Origin: Planoprotostelium fungivorum
Lineage: Eukaryota; Evosea; Variosea; Cavosteliida; Cavosteliaceae
Length of the DNA: 64,000 nucleotides
Direction: 5' to 3'
NCBI GenBank assembly: GCA_003024175.1
Contig: MDYQ01000337.1
Span: 59,467 to 123,466 of the forward strand
The first letter of the stretch is position 1, and each line of letters begins with the position of its first letter. This document shows, piece after piece, positions 22,640 through 35,469 of the stretch. A program made the translations under genes and the position numbers. The notes beneath the pieces are model-generated. The model was not told the DNA's origin and searched no databases. It saw only the letters and a list, made by a program, of their open reading frames with translations.

Positions 22640-24543
22640 ATGTCCAAGGGTGTGTCATTGTTGAGGTGAGAAGACTTACCATCACTCATCATCTGACATT
22701 GGATCACAGCGTCGCTCCTATGATGGAGTATACCCATCGCCATTACGGTTACCTCCTAAGACGTCTATCTGTGAGTTCTCAATAGTCTCTACATATTTAA
22801 TGACTGTGTGTCACAGAAGAAGACAAAACTGTACGGCGAAATGGTGAGAACTATGTCGCATTATCGACTGACAGACAACAGACAATAGACCGTGCTATAG
22901 CAGCTAACGTTCGGTTGAATCAACCCAGCAAGGTCACCTCATATCATCAATCACCTCATATCACAACCTCTGACGTAAACAGGTGAGGAGATTCCTGGAA
23001 AGGAATTCCAACGAAAAACCTGTAGCAGTCCAGCTGGGAGGTAATCATATCGAATCAATGGCAGTCGGTGAGACGAACGTGATGTCTAAAGTTGACGATC
23101 ACAGCCACGCGAGCCTCTTTGGCCTTCAATTACGACGAGATTAATCTGAACGTGGGGTGTCCCAGTGAGAAGGTGATGAGAGATCGTTGACGAGAATAAA
23201 ATAGAATCAAAGCGAAGAATTGATCGTACGATAGGCCTCGAAATCGAGTTACGGCTGCAGATTGATGAAGGACCCTGAAGTCGTCTGTGAACTCACACGC
23301 ACGATGATCAAGGAGGTGGGCTTCATCAGTACCATCATAGACGTCATCACATCACAATCATCATCACAACTGTAACTATCCTACACTCAAAAACCGAAAG
23401 ACACCATCTATCACTCCGACGCCCTCTCCAGACAATCCATCATCACATCATCACGATCATCCCGACATCAGTCTGATCCCATCGTCTCACCATCTCACCA
23501 TCATCGACAGGTTTCAGAGTGGTCCGCCTCCACCAACCAGCCCGCCATCCCCGTCACCGTCAAGTGTCGCATCGGCGTCGACGATCTAGACTCTTACGAG
23601 CACCTGACCGGTTTCATCGAGAAGATTCACAACGGAAGCCTCTACACCCCGCCTGATGGTAGCTCTCAGCCGGCTCAGGTCGAGCACTTTATCATACACG
23701 CGAGGAAAGGTCTACTCGGTTTAAACACGAAGCTAAATCGTAGCGTGCCGCCGCTGGATTACGAGTTCTATTATCGGCTGTTGAGAGACTTTCCACAATT
23801 GAAATTCACGCTGAATGGAGGAATTTCGGACCTCGATCAAGTGAAAGAACATCTGGGGAGGGGAGCACACGGTGTCATGATCGGCAGGTGATGTCATCGT
23901 CTTCGTGACATCACGATCGTTCGTCTCATCATCGATCACGATCACACCGCGATCGATCGCATGATTATTCTCAACATCGCATCATCACTCGCGTCCATCA
24001 CGAAGATCCGACCCGTGATGTCGACATCATCACGAATCAGCTCATCGTCATCTTCGATCAAGATACATCATCATCATCCACACTTTAAATCTTGACGATT
24101 CACCATCTGAACCTCACCAGAGCCGCCTGCAACAACATCTGGCAATTCGCCCACGCAGATTCCATCATCTTCGGAGCAACCGATCCACCTCCTATCGGCA
24201 AGCTCGACCTCCTAATGGACTATCTACAATACGCTCTGGAGAGAGAAAAGGATGGAGACAAAAAGTGCACTCTCCTGCAGCCGTTGTCGAAAACTTTCGC
24301 GGGCAGGTTGACCGGGCAATATCTCGACCGATGGAGGAAGATGAAATCGATGCAGGAAGTGTGTGACGACGTTCAAGCCAACTTGGGGTCAGTCGAAGAG
24401 TGTCTGACCAACCGACACCCGTTTTACATGATGCGTCACAGGTGATGTGACGATCACGATGATCGCGATGATCGATGATTACTGATGACATTTACAGACT
24501 CGCGCAATCCAAAGTAGAGGAATCCATCTTTGACATTTCATGA
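22640..24543 (+). CDS. tRNA-dihydrouridine synthase, DusA-like
   Basis: FMN-dependent reduction of uridine in tRNA. Exon 1 (22640-22665) encodes MSKGVSLL and splices to SVAPMMEYTHRHYGYLLRRL, the usual substrate/FMN-binding start of DusA (VAPM-D/E-x-TDRH). Then TKLYGEM, KPVAVQLGG, YDEINLNVGCPSEK, IPVTVKCRIGVDDLDSYE, HFIIHARKGLLGLNTK, FTLNGGI and GAHGVMIGR, followed by a C-terminal helical domain ending VEESIFDIS*. The position of the usual catalytic Cys (GACLM in bacteria) reads GCRLM here, so the Cys is shifted one residue toward the N-terminus. The CRIGVDDxDSY block resembles plant-type DusA homologues. About nine introns. It ends 42 bp from a convergent gene. Confidence 0.92.
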
Positions 24544-24584
24544 AGAATAAACCCGACACAGATTACACTCTATTCTACATTCCA

Positions 24585-25780
24585 TCAACCACACTCGCAG
24601 CCGTTAACGTTGTAGTCCGGTGCATCTTCTCCATTCATAGAGGATGACAGATTTCCGCCGATTCTCTTCTTGCTGAGCCTCTCCAATTGGGGCCGGGCCG
24701 CCTCGAGAGCGGCTCGCAGCTGCTCTTTCGCACCACCGATCTTGTTACCGATGTGGGCACCAACGACGTTGTCAAAGTCCCAATCGTTGATGAGAGCGGT
24801 CAGCTGACGGGTGAGATCAGATGATGATCGGTGGTCGCATGCGATGTGTCGAAGGAGAAGATGGCGAGATGTGATGATGATGGAAGTGAAGGCGACAGAC
24901 GATGGGACGATAATGATGATGGATGATGATGGAATGGTTGCAGATGATCGAGAAGATGAAGATGGATCACCCAATCTATGAATTGGTATGGAGCCTCGGG
25001 CGTGGGATATAGACCGACATTGCACATGGACTGATGGAAGGTCATGCTGTCCGGTTTCATGCCACCCAAGAAGCGTAAGAAGAAACCGGGATCTGATATG
25101 ACCATGATGGTATCATCTTCGTGAATGGTCTTCGACTCTCTGTGATACACGAAGACACAAGAAAAATGGTTCGTTCTCTCTGGAAGAGGTTCCGCAAATT
25201 CGGCGCCTGTTGAGTTGTCGATATGATGGTGGGGATGCATTTCACCTGCAGGGATCCTCATCTCGATCTCGGGCGACCATTTCGAACGGATCTCACAGCT
25301 TTGAAGAGAACCGACCCATTGAATGTCAGTCAATCTTCTCAGATGTCTGGGCGTTCCGTAATGTGGTGCCTGTCGTTGTGAGAATGAGAGACGCGATCGT
25401 CTGTACCTTTGGGAATAAAGCGTGGAGATCGGGAACTGATAATGAATGGAAGGGATGGGTGTGCAAGATCGCTTCGATCTTACTGCGATCAGAAACCACG
25501 ATTTCACCTCTAAACTCACCGCATTGCCGTTGTCAGTGAAACGGACCAGTTCATCTTTCAATTCATCATTAAGAGGTACCGCATCGATCAAGAGGAATTT
25601 TCCATTCTGCAGTCTGGCTATAGACATCTGTGTCCCTTCACATTCACTTCAGATACCCGAATCCAACATATATATCTCACCAATGTTGACGATGCCCTTG
25701 TATCGGTAGGATCCTCTGATGTTCCAGAAGCCCTCACCGATGCGGACGATTTGCTTGAAATTAGAACCCACGCAGCTCAT
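24585..25780 (-). CDS. DUF4336-like (metallo-beta-lactamase-type) protein
   Basis: Starts MSCVGSNFKQIVRIGEGFWN. The intron ending near 25618 is best placed so that the protein continues ARLQNGKFLLIDAVPL. Next come ILHTHPFHTLSVPDLHALFP, where HTHPFH is a probable metal-binding motif, and YGTPRHLRRL, WSPEIEMRIPAGE, TNHFSCVFVYHRESKTIHED, DDTIMVI, PDSMTFHQSM and a C-terminal WDFDNVVGAHIGNKIGG. This order resembles the DUF4336 family, whose members have a metallo-hydrolase-like fold but no settled substrate. Six or so exons. The C-terminus (NVNGCECG) carries two late Cys. Enzymatic role is unknown. Confidence 0.7.
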
Positions 25781-26079
25781 GGTTGTGTGTGCCAGACAGT
25801 TTGTTGTGTTCACAAGGCCTTAGCACAGAATCTCTATGGTGACAGGTTCTCGGCACTGCGGCCGCAAACGTACTGCAAGCAGAATGACGCCATCACACAA
25901 CGGATATTTCATCCTATATAAAGAAAGATGCAACCTTCGCGCACTCTAATCTGTTACTTCATCATCTCTCAAAGAGTACCCAAATGGTCGGAAGATTTGT
26001 CGATTGAGTGTTCTATATATCCTGAAAACACCGCTCAACGTAATATATTACATTGTGACATCGAGCCACACGTCATCCA
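25781..26079. other. Intergenic upstream of tRNA-Leu
   Basis: Contains CCTATATAAAG at about 25914-25924, a good TATA-like motif on the plus strand, followed only by a seven-codon ORF (25984). No larger gene is seen. It may serve the minus-strand gene or the downstream plus-strand region. Confidence 0.35.
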
Positions 26080-26160
26080 GCAAGTTTAGTGAAGTGGTCA
26101 AACACGCTAGCTTCAGGTGCTAGTCCTTCGGGTTCGTGGGTTCGACTCCCACAGCTTGCA
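26080..26160 (+). tRNA. trnL-CAG: tRNA-Leu (anticodon CAG)
   Basis: Acceptor arm GCAAGTT pairs with AGCTTGC (one G-U). The anticodon arm is CTAGC-TTCAGGT-GCTAG, giving anticodon CAG. The extra arm TCCTTCGGGTTCG is long, as in type II tRNAs, and the T arm is TGGG-TTCGACT-CCCA. No intron. The downstream sequence CTTCTTTTT is a Pol III-type T-run. An identical copy lies at 43007-43087 on the other strand. Confidence 0.95.
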
Positions 26161-26524
26161 ACTTCTTTTTCCACTCATGCGTACAACCTCTTTTGAAAAC
26201 GATTGCTTGCCACACTTTTATACTCCACTGTGACCACCATCCCATGATACTAGTTATACGACCTCTGTGACATCGCCGACCTCTATCACATCATCCTTCA
26301 CCATCTTTGTGATGGATAGAGCGATAGGGTCATCCATATATGTACGTGTATTAACCAAAAGATATTTTAGATGCCTCTCTCGTGTCCAGGATGCCACCGA
26401 TGGAGCGAAAATCTTAAAAACCGCATTTTCTTCGACTTTTCAAAATTGCCGTTGTAGAAAGCGGAACTCTATGGCGACCCGATATCGACTGCGGTTGGAA
26501 GAGGAACAGGGACGAGAAAGTGAG
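26161..26524. other. Intergenic before kinase
   Basis: A 364-bp stretch of AT-rich sequence with no conserved frame. An upstream ATG at 26471 opens MATRYRLRLEEEQG and could be an alternative first exon of the kinase, because a gtgag donor sits right before the chosen start. Confidence 0.35.
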
Positions 26525-27984
<1,460 letters not shown>

Positions 27985-28737
27985 GCGACGGCGTCATAAA
28001 GATTATTTTTTTTAACGGTCGTTGTTGGGTGTTTCTCTTTAAGAGAGGAGTCGAACGAGGATGGTGATGCTCACCCCTCCAATGGTATAATGGCCTTGTG
28101 CTGATGGGTCAGGACAAGAGCACAGCCGTAATATCCCACATGGCCTGCGATGGTTGCACATTCGACAGCTCCATTGTCTTCTGCTCATGAGTCCACACAT
28201 GGATGGGACGAGCTCAAGAGTAGCCGTCCAATCTAGGGGGTCCTGGCTCGTTGTATATCTCTGTTCCGTGGGTCTCATCTCTCTCGTGGACCTCCCCGAT
28301 CGATCTTCAGCTGTCACATAGCGGAGTCATCGCACGTGGCCGACGATCGTACAGTAAGGTTGCCTCAGTCACCGGCGTTCATTCTTTTACTCCCCAGGAC
28401 ATCTCAAAGCAGATCTTTTTCCTCATCCACCCGTGAAGAGATGGCCGAAGAGAAGTGTAGAATATCTTGAAGGCTTCGAGGGAAGTCACTCCCATGCATC
28501 ATAAAAGACAGCAGCGGTACGCTTGTCGCTACCTCCAACAATTGAATGAATTCTAAGCGAACAAGATGTCTGGCTCGATGATAAAAGGGTGCCATCACGG
28601 TATCTGCATGTCGTGTGACGTTCGGGGTCGAAAGGTGATAATGAATGAATGATCTAATCCCGCAGATGTGCCTGGATACAAGCTACAGAGCCCAAAATTT
28701 ATTCTTTCCCGGGCATTTTTCACGGATTTCCTAAGTG
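27985..28737. other. Intergenic with decayed ankyrin sequence
   Basis: Holds a poly-T run just after the kinase (28006-28013) and, on the minus strand, remains of an ankyrin-repeat gene (separate entry). The part 28404-28600 has an open minus-strand frame, but I see no family match. Confidence 0.4.
28039..28320 (-). pseudogene. Relic of ankyrin-repeat gene
   Basis: Read on the minus strand, the stretch containing ACGGCTGTGCTCTTGTCC, then CCCATCAGCACAAGGCCA, is closely similar at nucleotide level to the ankyrin repeat unit of the gene at 35470-37163 (which has ACGGCTGCTCTTGTCC and CCCATCAGCACAAGCCAA). The bases between are lost and stop codons break the frame, so it is not a working gene. Confidence 0.6.
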
Positions 28738-29560
28738 ATGACAACATCAGCGACACTAGATGAGGAACATCCTCTGAAGTTGATTCCAGACTTGTGTCGT
28801 CTGTTCTATGATCAAGGTTGGGTCACAGGAACCGGCGGTGGCATCACGATCAGAAGAGGGTGATTGGACAACATTCGATAGACACTGATGTCTCGTCAGC
28901 GATGAGATCTACATCGCTCCATCTGGTGTACAGAAGGAGAGGATCGTTGCAGAAGATATGTTCGTGATGGATCAAGATGGAAAAGTGACAACGCCGACAT
29001 TCGAATCACAATCACTGACGTCATCTGTAGGTCATTCGAGCACCAGATGCGTCACGCAATCTGAAACAGAGTCAATGTACACCCCTCTTCTTCAACGCTT
29101 ACCGGATGCGAAATGCAGGAGCTGTCATACACACTCACTCCCAAGCGGCCGTCTTAGTCACTCTCCTCTATGATAAGGAATTTCGAATCACTCATCAGGA
29201 GATGATCAAAGGCATCCGAATCGGTAGCACAAAACAGAATTACAAATACTACGATGAACTGGTGTGAAGATTGAATCAGCGACGTTCACATCTTTGTAAT
29301 CTAATCCATGGCAGGTGATTCCCATCATCGACAACACAGCAGAAGAAGAAGACCTGCAAGAATCCATGGCAGAAGCCATGAGAAACTATCCAGACACTAA
29401 CGCCGTCCTCGTCAGACGACATGGTGTCTACGTGTGGGGAGAAGACTGGAAGAAGGCCAAGACGATGAACGAGTGCTACGATTACCTCTTTGAAATCGCG
29501 GTCAAGATGACATCTCTTCACATCGACCCATCGGCCCGACCCAAAGACTCTCATCAATGA
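28738..29560 (+). CDS. APIP: Methylthioribulose-1-phosphate dehydratase
   Basis: Zinc enzyme of the methionine salvage pathway in the cytosol. Start [20 protein letters not shown]; then [57 protein letters not shown] (zinc His pair), THQEMIKGI (catalytic Glu), [28 protein letters not shown] (third zinc His) and [10 protein letters not shown]. The match to human APIP is nearly continuous. Four exons, all clean junctions (introns near 28861-28900, 29030-29072, 29264-29314). It ends 15 bp from the stop of convergent PUS7. No other salvage gene is in the window. Confidence 0.96.
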
Positions 29561-29574
29561 AGAACGCGACCTCT

Positions 29575-32500
29575 TTATTCTCTCTCTTCTTTCTTCTCTT
29601 CTTTCTTCTCTTCTTCCTTCTTCTCTTCCTTCTTCTTCTCTTCATCATGTCGGCTGGTCTCTGATGTCTTCTTTAAGATCTCGCGGAACAGCATGGTCGC
29701 GTAAGAAGAGGAGGGGAGGGTGAAAGAGACTCTAAGAGCCTTGTGCTCTCCTTGTGTTGGCCTGGGAGGCAGAGTCTTCTTTTCGATCAAGTCGAAATCG
29801 GAGAGAATGGAAGGGACTTTGTAATCGTCGTAGTAGAAGGTTTCCCTGCAGTCGGTTAGTGTTTGTATAGAGGATGAGTCGTGATGGTGTCGGTGATGGT
29901 GATGATGGATCACCATTCTACGTCTTTGGGTTTCTCTAACACTCTCCTGTAGCCTCCAGATAACGAGAAGACACTGTTCTACATCAGCTCATCTTGATCA
30001 TCATCGCATGAGAAGGACAGCGTCACCTGACGCTCCTCTTCATGTTTAGAGGGTCAAGTCCATCCTTGCTCATGAATTCTCTAAAGACATCCTTCAGCTC
30101 GTGAACAATGATGATGATGATGGATCATGATGATCATCGAGACGAGATCACCTGTAGCTGTCCTTCATTTCACCTTCAGGATAGACCACGTCCGTTCCAG
30201 GCAGAGGTAAGACGAGATCGTACATGGTGTAAGTGTCCTTGTCTATGTCCTCCTGGGTCACGATGTGAACTTTGGGGATGGTCTGTCTGTGGATCAGCGC
30301 GATCGAATGGATGATGTCTCGTCACCCTCGGTCCAGAGTCATCCTGTGAAATGTAAATCGACGATTTTGATGATATGATGATCTGATGATTTTGATGATC
30401 TGATGATCTGATGATCTTGATGATCTGATGATTTTGATGATCTGATGTTTCGATGTCTCTATGGATGAATCACCTCTTCTGTCTCTTTTCCGGTGTCCAC
30501 TAGATCGATGTCCTGTACATGTTCAGTCCATCTCATTCATCTGATCGTGCTCATTCTTCTCTTCACAAACTTGTGACGTATCATCGTTCATCGTTCTTTG
30601 TAGGATGACGTCTGAATGATGAGATGTGGAAGATCAAGATGAGAATAAAAGAGAATAAAAGAGAATAAAACAGCCTCACTTGGTTCTTTTCGAGGACGAG
30701 GTCGCCTACGATCAATCTCGTGTATCCAAATTGTTCGATTCTCATCGATGCCATGTGGTTCCACACGTAAGATTGATACGAGTGAACGTACAGAGTCTTC
30801 TGATACTTCTTCAGAGACTGTATGGCGTTGATGTAGTTGGTGAGTCCGTGTTTCTGCAGGCCAGACAGGATGGTCTTCTCGATGCCCATGCTCCTTGGCA
30901 TGAGAGAGATCGTGCCTTTCGTATCCGTCTTACCGCTCTTGACCCAGAATTCTCTCGCGGAAGTCGATGCCAGTTGCTGTGAGAGTGAATCAAGGAGAGA
31001 TTGACGAGACATCGACGATGTGAGGTGAAATCGACGATGAGATGACATCAAGTCGTGTAAGGATATCTCCTTCTTTGGGTAGCAAGATGAGGTCCACTGC
31101 TTCCTCCCAATTGCTCTTCAAGAGAGAGATTCCGACTTCGTGTGTTCCTGTTCCGCCCGTGCCGAATCTCTGCAGACCTGGAGACATCAATTGGCGGGAA
31201 AAAAATGGCGGGAGAGTTTTGGCGGGAAACCCACCGAAATAGTTGATGAAGCCGTACTGCTGGACGATCTTCATCGATGCGTCGATGACCTCTTCGCTTC
31301 CATCGACCTGCATCACCCTTGAATACGACATCGATGATTCGATTCACATCGTGATGGACGTCGATGGATGTGATGATGATGAGATGAAGGATGACACACC
31401 TCGCGGATGACCAAGTTGAAGTGGTTTCCCTTCAGGTCACCCAGGCGCATCTGCTCTTTCACGTAACTATCTCTCTTCAGCTTCCACCATTCATTCAAAT
31501 CGTTGTCGATAGGTGAATCATTTTCGTTACAATCATGTTCTTTAGAATCATAATCATCATTCTCGTACACTGTGATTATCTTTTTGTAAATCTTTTCTAG
31601 ATTCACTTTTTCGAGATATTTTCTTCTCTAATTCGGATTTTGATTTCACCTGTAATTTCCGACACGAATTCCTCTTAGCTTCGAGTTAGCAGGCATGATT
31701 CGATTTGCTGTGAGGTGATAGCCTGTGACCCATTGACAAGTCAGTCCTCTCTTGTCCTTGTTTCCGGCGAAGGTGAAGGCAGTGGGGTTGATGCTGTTCG
31801 TATTTCAGTCGATGTGGTAAATCGGTTCACACGAGATGGTGCATGATGTGATGTGTGTTGTCTTTGATGATGTGATGATGTGATGTGATGTGATGTGATT
31901 GATGATGATGTCTGCGGCACTATCGATGAAATTCCGTGATGTGACATCATGATGCTGATCATCGACTTTGTACACTCATTGCATCATCTGATGATGACTC
32001 ACCCCAAGCATCTGGCGATGTGATAGATGGCATCGCTCGTGTCTTCGTTCTCCTTGTACAGAGCAAAACGGAGGTAAGGGAGTTTCTGATACGTCCTCTC
32101 TCTCTTCGTGTTCTTGTTTTTCATCGCTTTGTTCGATCGATAGGCAAAGACAAAGACATCTGATCGCGATCAACGCAATGACACATGATGGTGATGGCGA
32201 ATGAGATCGATAGACTCACTCTGTTCTGTCTCTGTCAGAAGAGTTGGAAAGTGTTCCCTGACGGCTTTGTGCATCTGAGTTCTCTTCTCTTTGGTCATCG
32301 TCTCCTGTTGCATCATCAGACGACACGTATGATATCGGTGGATGTGCATCATCACGTGGACCATCTAAAACCTCACCGTGATGGACAGAATGGCCTTGCT
32401 GTCGTCAGCTTCCGCTGTCATGAACTTTTCGAGGCGATCGAGATCGACATCGCTCAACAGAGGTTTCATGATTTCACGTTGTTCGGATGTCATGCCAGTA

Positions 32501-32904
32501 GAGGTCTGAACGACTTCGGTCTGTTGAGAGATGAGAAGGAGAGAGACACGTGACGTACCTTCGTGTCTGGAGCTTCTTCAGGAGGCCTTGTCGTCATATC
32601 GGTCAGACGAACGATCTGATAGAAGATGAGTGAGGTGTCGATGTCAAATGATAGAGGATGATCACCTGCCCGTCTAATCCAACTTCGTTGACGTGGAAAT
32701 CATTGTATCTGTTCATCATCACGACAGAGATCACATTATGAAAACAGACCTCATCTTGAGGATTCCAGAGATGATGTTGGTTTTATCTCCCAAGAACAAC
32801 CGGATGCCTGCCACCCTCTCCTTGTCACTGATCTGGACGATATCCTCCCTGACTCTCTTCACTTCGACAGAGGGGTTAGTCTCTTCTTCTGCTTCTCTCT
32901 TCAT
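29575..32904 (-). CDS. PUS7: PUS7-like tRNA/mRNA pseudouridine synthase (TruD family)
   Basis: Converts specific uridines to pseudouridine in tRNA and mRNA. The chosen start (32904) gives MKREAEEETNPSVEVKRVRE, followed by a splice to RYNDFHVNEVGLDGQ, the conserved entry of TruD proteins. Central exons contain FTFAGNKDKRGLTCQ (about 31770-31730), whose Asp in NKDKRG is the catalytic residue, then IRVGNYR, GNHFNLVIREV, YGFINYFG, LQRFGTGGTGTHEVG and WEEAVDLILLPK. The last exon has EHKALRVSFTLPSSSYATML, the usual PUS7 end, then a Lys/Glu-rich tail. About 12 introns; several hold GATGAT/TGATGATCT repeats. The stop is 15 bp from APIP. Some middle exons (30050-30600) were not joined in detail. Confidence 0.9.
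30360..30450. repeat. TGATGATCTGATGAT tandem repeat in PUS7 intron
   Basis: Short imperfect tandem units of TGATGATCTGATGAT and TTTGATGATCTGATGAT. Intronic, similar to the low-complexity intron filler seen elsewhere in the window. Confidence 0.7.
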
Positions 32905-33031
32905 GTTCGATCACGATCTATGCGGCTACATCGTCTGTTGGTATTCGTTGTAGATGGTCGTTCTGAAGAAATTGTGAATTTTCATCTTTGGAATTTTTGA
33001 GGAAGGATCGCTCACATCATCATCATCCAAC
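32905..33031. promoter_or_regulatory. Divergent promoter PUS7 / LTV1
   Basis: Only 127 bp separate the two start codons, so this short region must drive both genes. No TATA box is evident. Confidence 0.45.
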
Positions 33032-35120
33032 ATGGTGAGGGTCATCTTCTGTGTGTATTCGTGACTTTATCTGACGGAGAGTTCAGCCAAAGAAGTTTAT
33101 CGATAAGAAAGAGGCGCTCACCTTCAAGTTGGTGCACCGTAGTCAACGTGACATCAACTACATCTCTGAAGAGGGAGACGTATCTCCATGGGTGTTAGAG
33201 CCTAAGATCGAAACGGTGAGGATGTCGATTACGAGCTCGTTCCGATATCTGACGACGGACAAGGAGAGAGATTACCAGAAGGCCGAGAGAATCATTCCAT
33301 CCCTTCCCGAAGAGGTTCGATATCAATCGTTCACATCATCATCATTTCTCTCGGCTTACATTTGTGATCTAGGTTTTTGCTTCGGAGGAATCGGTCGTTC
33401 CACAGACAGACGTCCGAGAGCTCTTCTTCGAGGCCGATGAAGACATTGTACAGTGAGTCATTTTAATTCCATCCAAATCATTCGATGCATCATCACGAGT
33501 TAACATCACGCACAGAGCTCTGGAAGGAGAATCTGAGGAAGAAGAAGCTTGGGAGGAGATTGACGATGACTTTGTCTCCCAGGCCAACAAGGGAAATTTT
33601 GACTACGGACCATCTACGAGAACTGTCCGCTTCGGTGGTGAGCACACTCTTCCTACTTGAGAATCATCACCTTCATCACCACCATTCTCGATCGACACGG
33701 CCGTATCTGAAATGATCATCTTCCGATGTCTTTTTAATGACCATGTCAGATGAGATGGAAGAAGATGAGGAAGATGATGATGACTACGGGGAGGACAACA
33801 AGTTTCGCGTGGAAGTAAAGAGGTCCACCAAGGGTCAATCCGCTCAGAGAAAAATATTCGAAGAGACGTTCGAAACGGTGAGAATGGTTCGTCTCGTTGT
33901 AGTCTGACTCCATCAAGATGGTGAAGAAGTACGATGATCAATTCATTGGAGAGCTGGATGAGGAGACGGGTAGATGATGATGATGATGATGATGTTGGAC
34001 TGATGATGAATAGGAAGAAAGGAAGGAGGAATCAAATTGGAAGATATGGAGGATGTTTTTGATGAATACCTCGCCAAGGAGAACAGTGATCGTCACACCA
34101 TCAAGGGTCAGCCTACCACATCAACATCACATCAGCATCACATCAGCATCACATCACATCGACATCACATCAACTCATCTCTCGATCAGGAAAAGAGAAC
34201 GAGTACGGATTGGACCCAGACACGGACCAATTCGAGAGTGGAGAAGAAGATGAAGAGTTGGATGCACCCATCGATCCATCAGATCCCAACGTCGATGTCA
34301 CCTCCGTGAAGAGCAGAAGATCCGTCAAGTGAGTACAAAAACCAACGAAAAAAAGAAAAAGAAATAAAATCATCACATCGACATCACATCGCCATCTCAT
34401 CACAGATGAAGAACAAATATCGATTGACGACACAACAGGACGTTCGGTACGAAGAGTACATCGAGACCCACCGCTGTATGGGACATGTGCATCCAAAAAT
34501 ATCTCAACGAAGAATACTTAGAGAAGGAAGAGAGGGAGAGAAAGGCCGCCGTCGCCTTGGAAGAAGAAGACGAAGAAGAAAAATGGGACTGTCAGTCTGT
34601 CGTCAGTAAGCTTATCCTCTTCCCGTTCGAATCTAATTCATTTGAAAGGTACCTACTCTAATTTAGAGAACCATCCTGGAATCATCATAGAGAAGACGAA
34701 CAGAAAGATCGTTCTATCGAACAAGTCAGGCCTGCCCGTCGGCGTCTTACCACAGAAGCCAAAGAGAGTGTGAGTCATAGTTATGTCGTTACGACACGTT
34801 CGTGAGATATCTTCACGTGTACCGTTAGATGGTGTCGCTGACGCAGGGCAGGGTGGAGGAAGAAGAAGAAGAAGACAGAGAGAACAAGGGAACCAAGAGA
34901 GACAAAGAAGAGACGAAGGAAGACAAGAAGAACAGAAAGAAGCAGATCAAAGAAGAGAGAGCCGTGAGTCGACCTCTAAAGCGTCTCCATTGTACTGAAA
35001 GTCCTACAGAAGAGCAGACTGCAGAAGAAGGCCTTGAAGGAAGCTTTCAAGTCAGAGCAGAGTCAGCAGCAGAGCCAGATTACACCTACGACGGGTATGT
35101 CAACGATTCGCCTGCCGTAA
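33032..35120 (+). CDS. LTV1: LTV1, 40S ribosomal subunit assembly/export factor
   Basis: The start codon (33032-33034) is a whole exon end: a gtgaggg donor follows directly, and the next exon gives PKKFIDKKEALTFKLVHRSQ, the diagnostic LTV1 N-terminus. Then VFASEESVVPQTDVRELFFE, acidic regions, IKLEDMEDVFDEYLA, WDMCIQKYLNEEYLEKEERE and STYSNLENHPGIII, then SGLPVGVLPQKPKR and a basic coiled tail ending KEAFKSEQSQQQSQ. All these match LTV1 order. About 11 introns; the one ending before TFGTKSTSRP removes about 106 nt. LTV1 helps place uS3 and other proteins on the pre-40S head. It shares a promoter with PUS7. Confidence 0.93.
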
Positions 35121-35469
35121 ATAAATCATCCGAGCCGACCTTTGACTTGTTACTCTCCTTCTCTTTGTGATGATTACTGTTATGAGTATTTGAGTATCCT
35201 GATCTTCAGATCTCGAGTGATGTGGTGACTTTCACTGTCGATCACGAACATGTAATCGGATCACATAAATCTATGGTAGTATCTCGATCAGAGTATGTTT
35301 AAACATCCTCCAGGTATAGAAGCACAAGTCTGGATCGCATTAGGGGTCGTTCCTCATCTTGTGTCCGCTGTTGTTGTTCCCTGAAAATGCTCGAGAGTGC
35401 ACGAGAATAATCACTTTTGTTCTGACAACATCTGCTTCAACACATCATCGGATCTTCTTTCGACAAGTG
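35121..35469. other. Intergenic before ankyrin gene
   Basis: A 349-bp stretch with no conserved frame, RNA gene or clear promoter element; an AT-rich patch lies near 35176-35195. Confidence 0.4.

Noticed and set aside
22534-22743. 69-codon minus-strand ORF beginning MAMGILHHRSDA
   Set aside because: It overlaps the spliced first exons of the dihydrouridine synthase, whose reading is supported by family motifs. No domain or signal was seen in the ORF.
28404-28598. Minus-strand ORF of 64 codons near the ankyrin relic
   Set aside because: No similarity to the ankyrin unit and no splice partner; probably chance.
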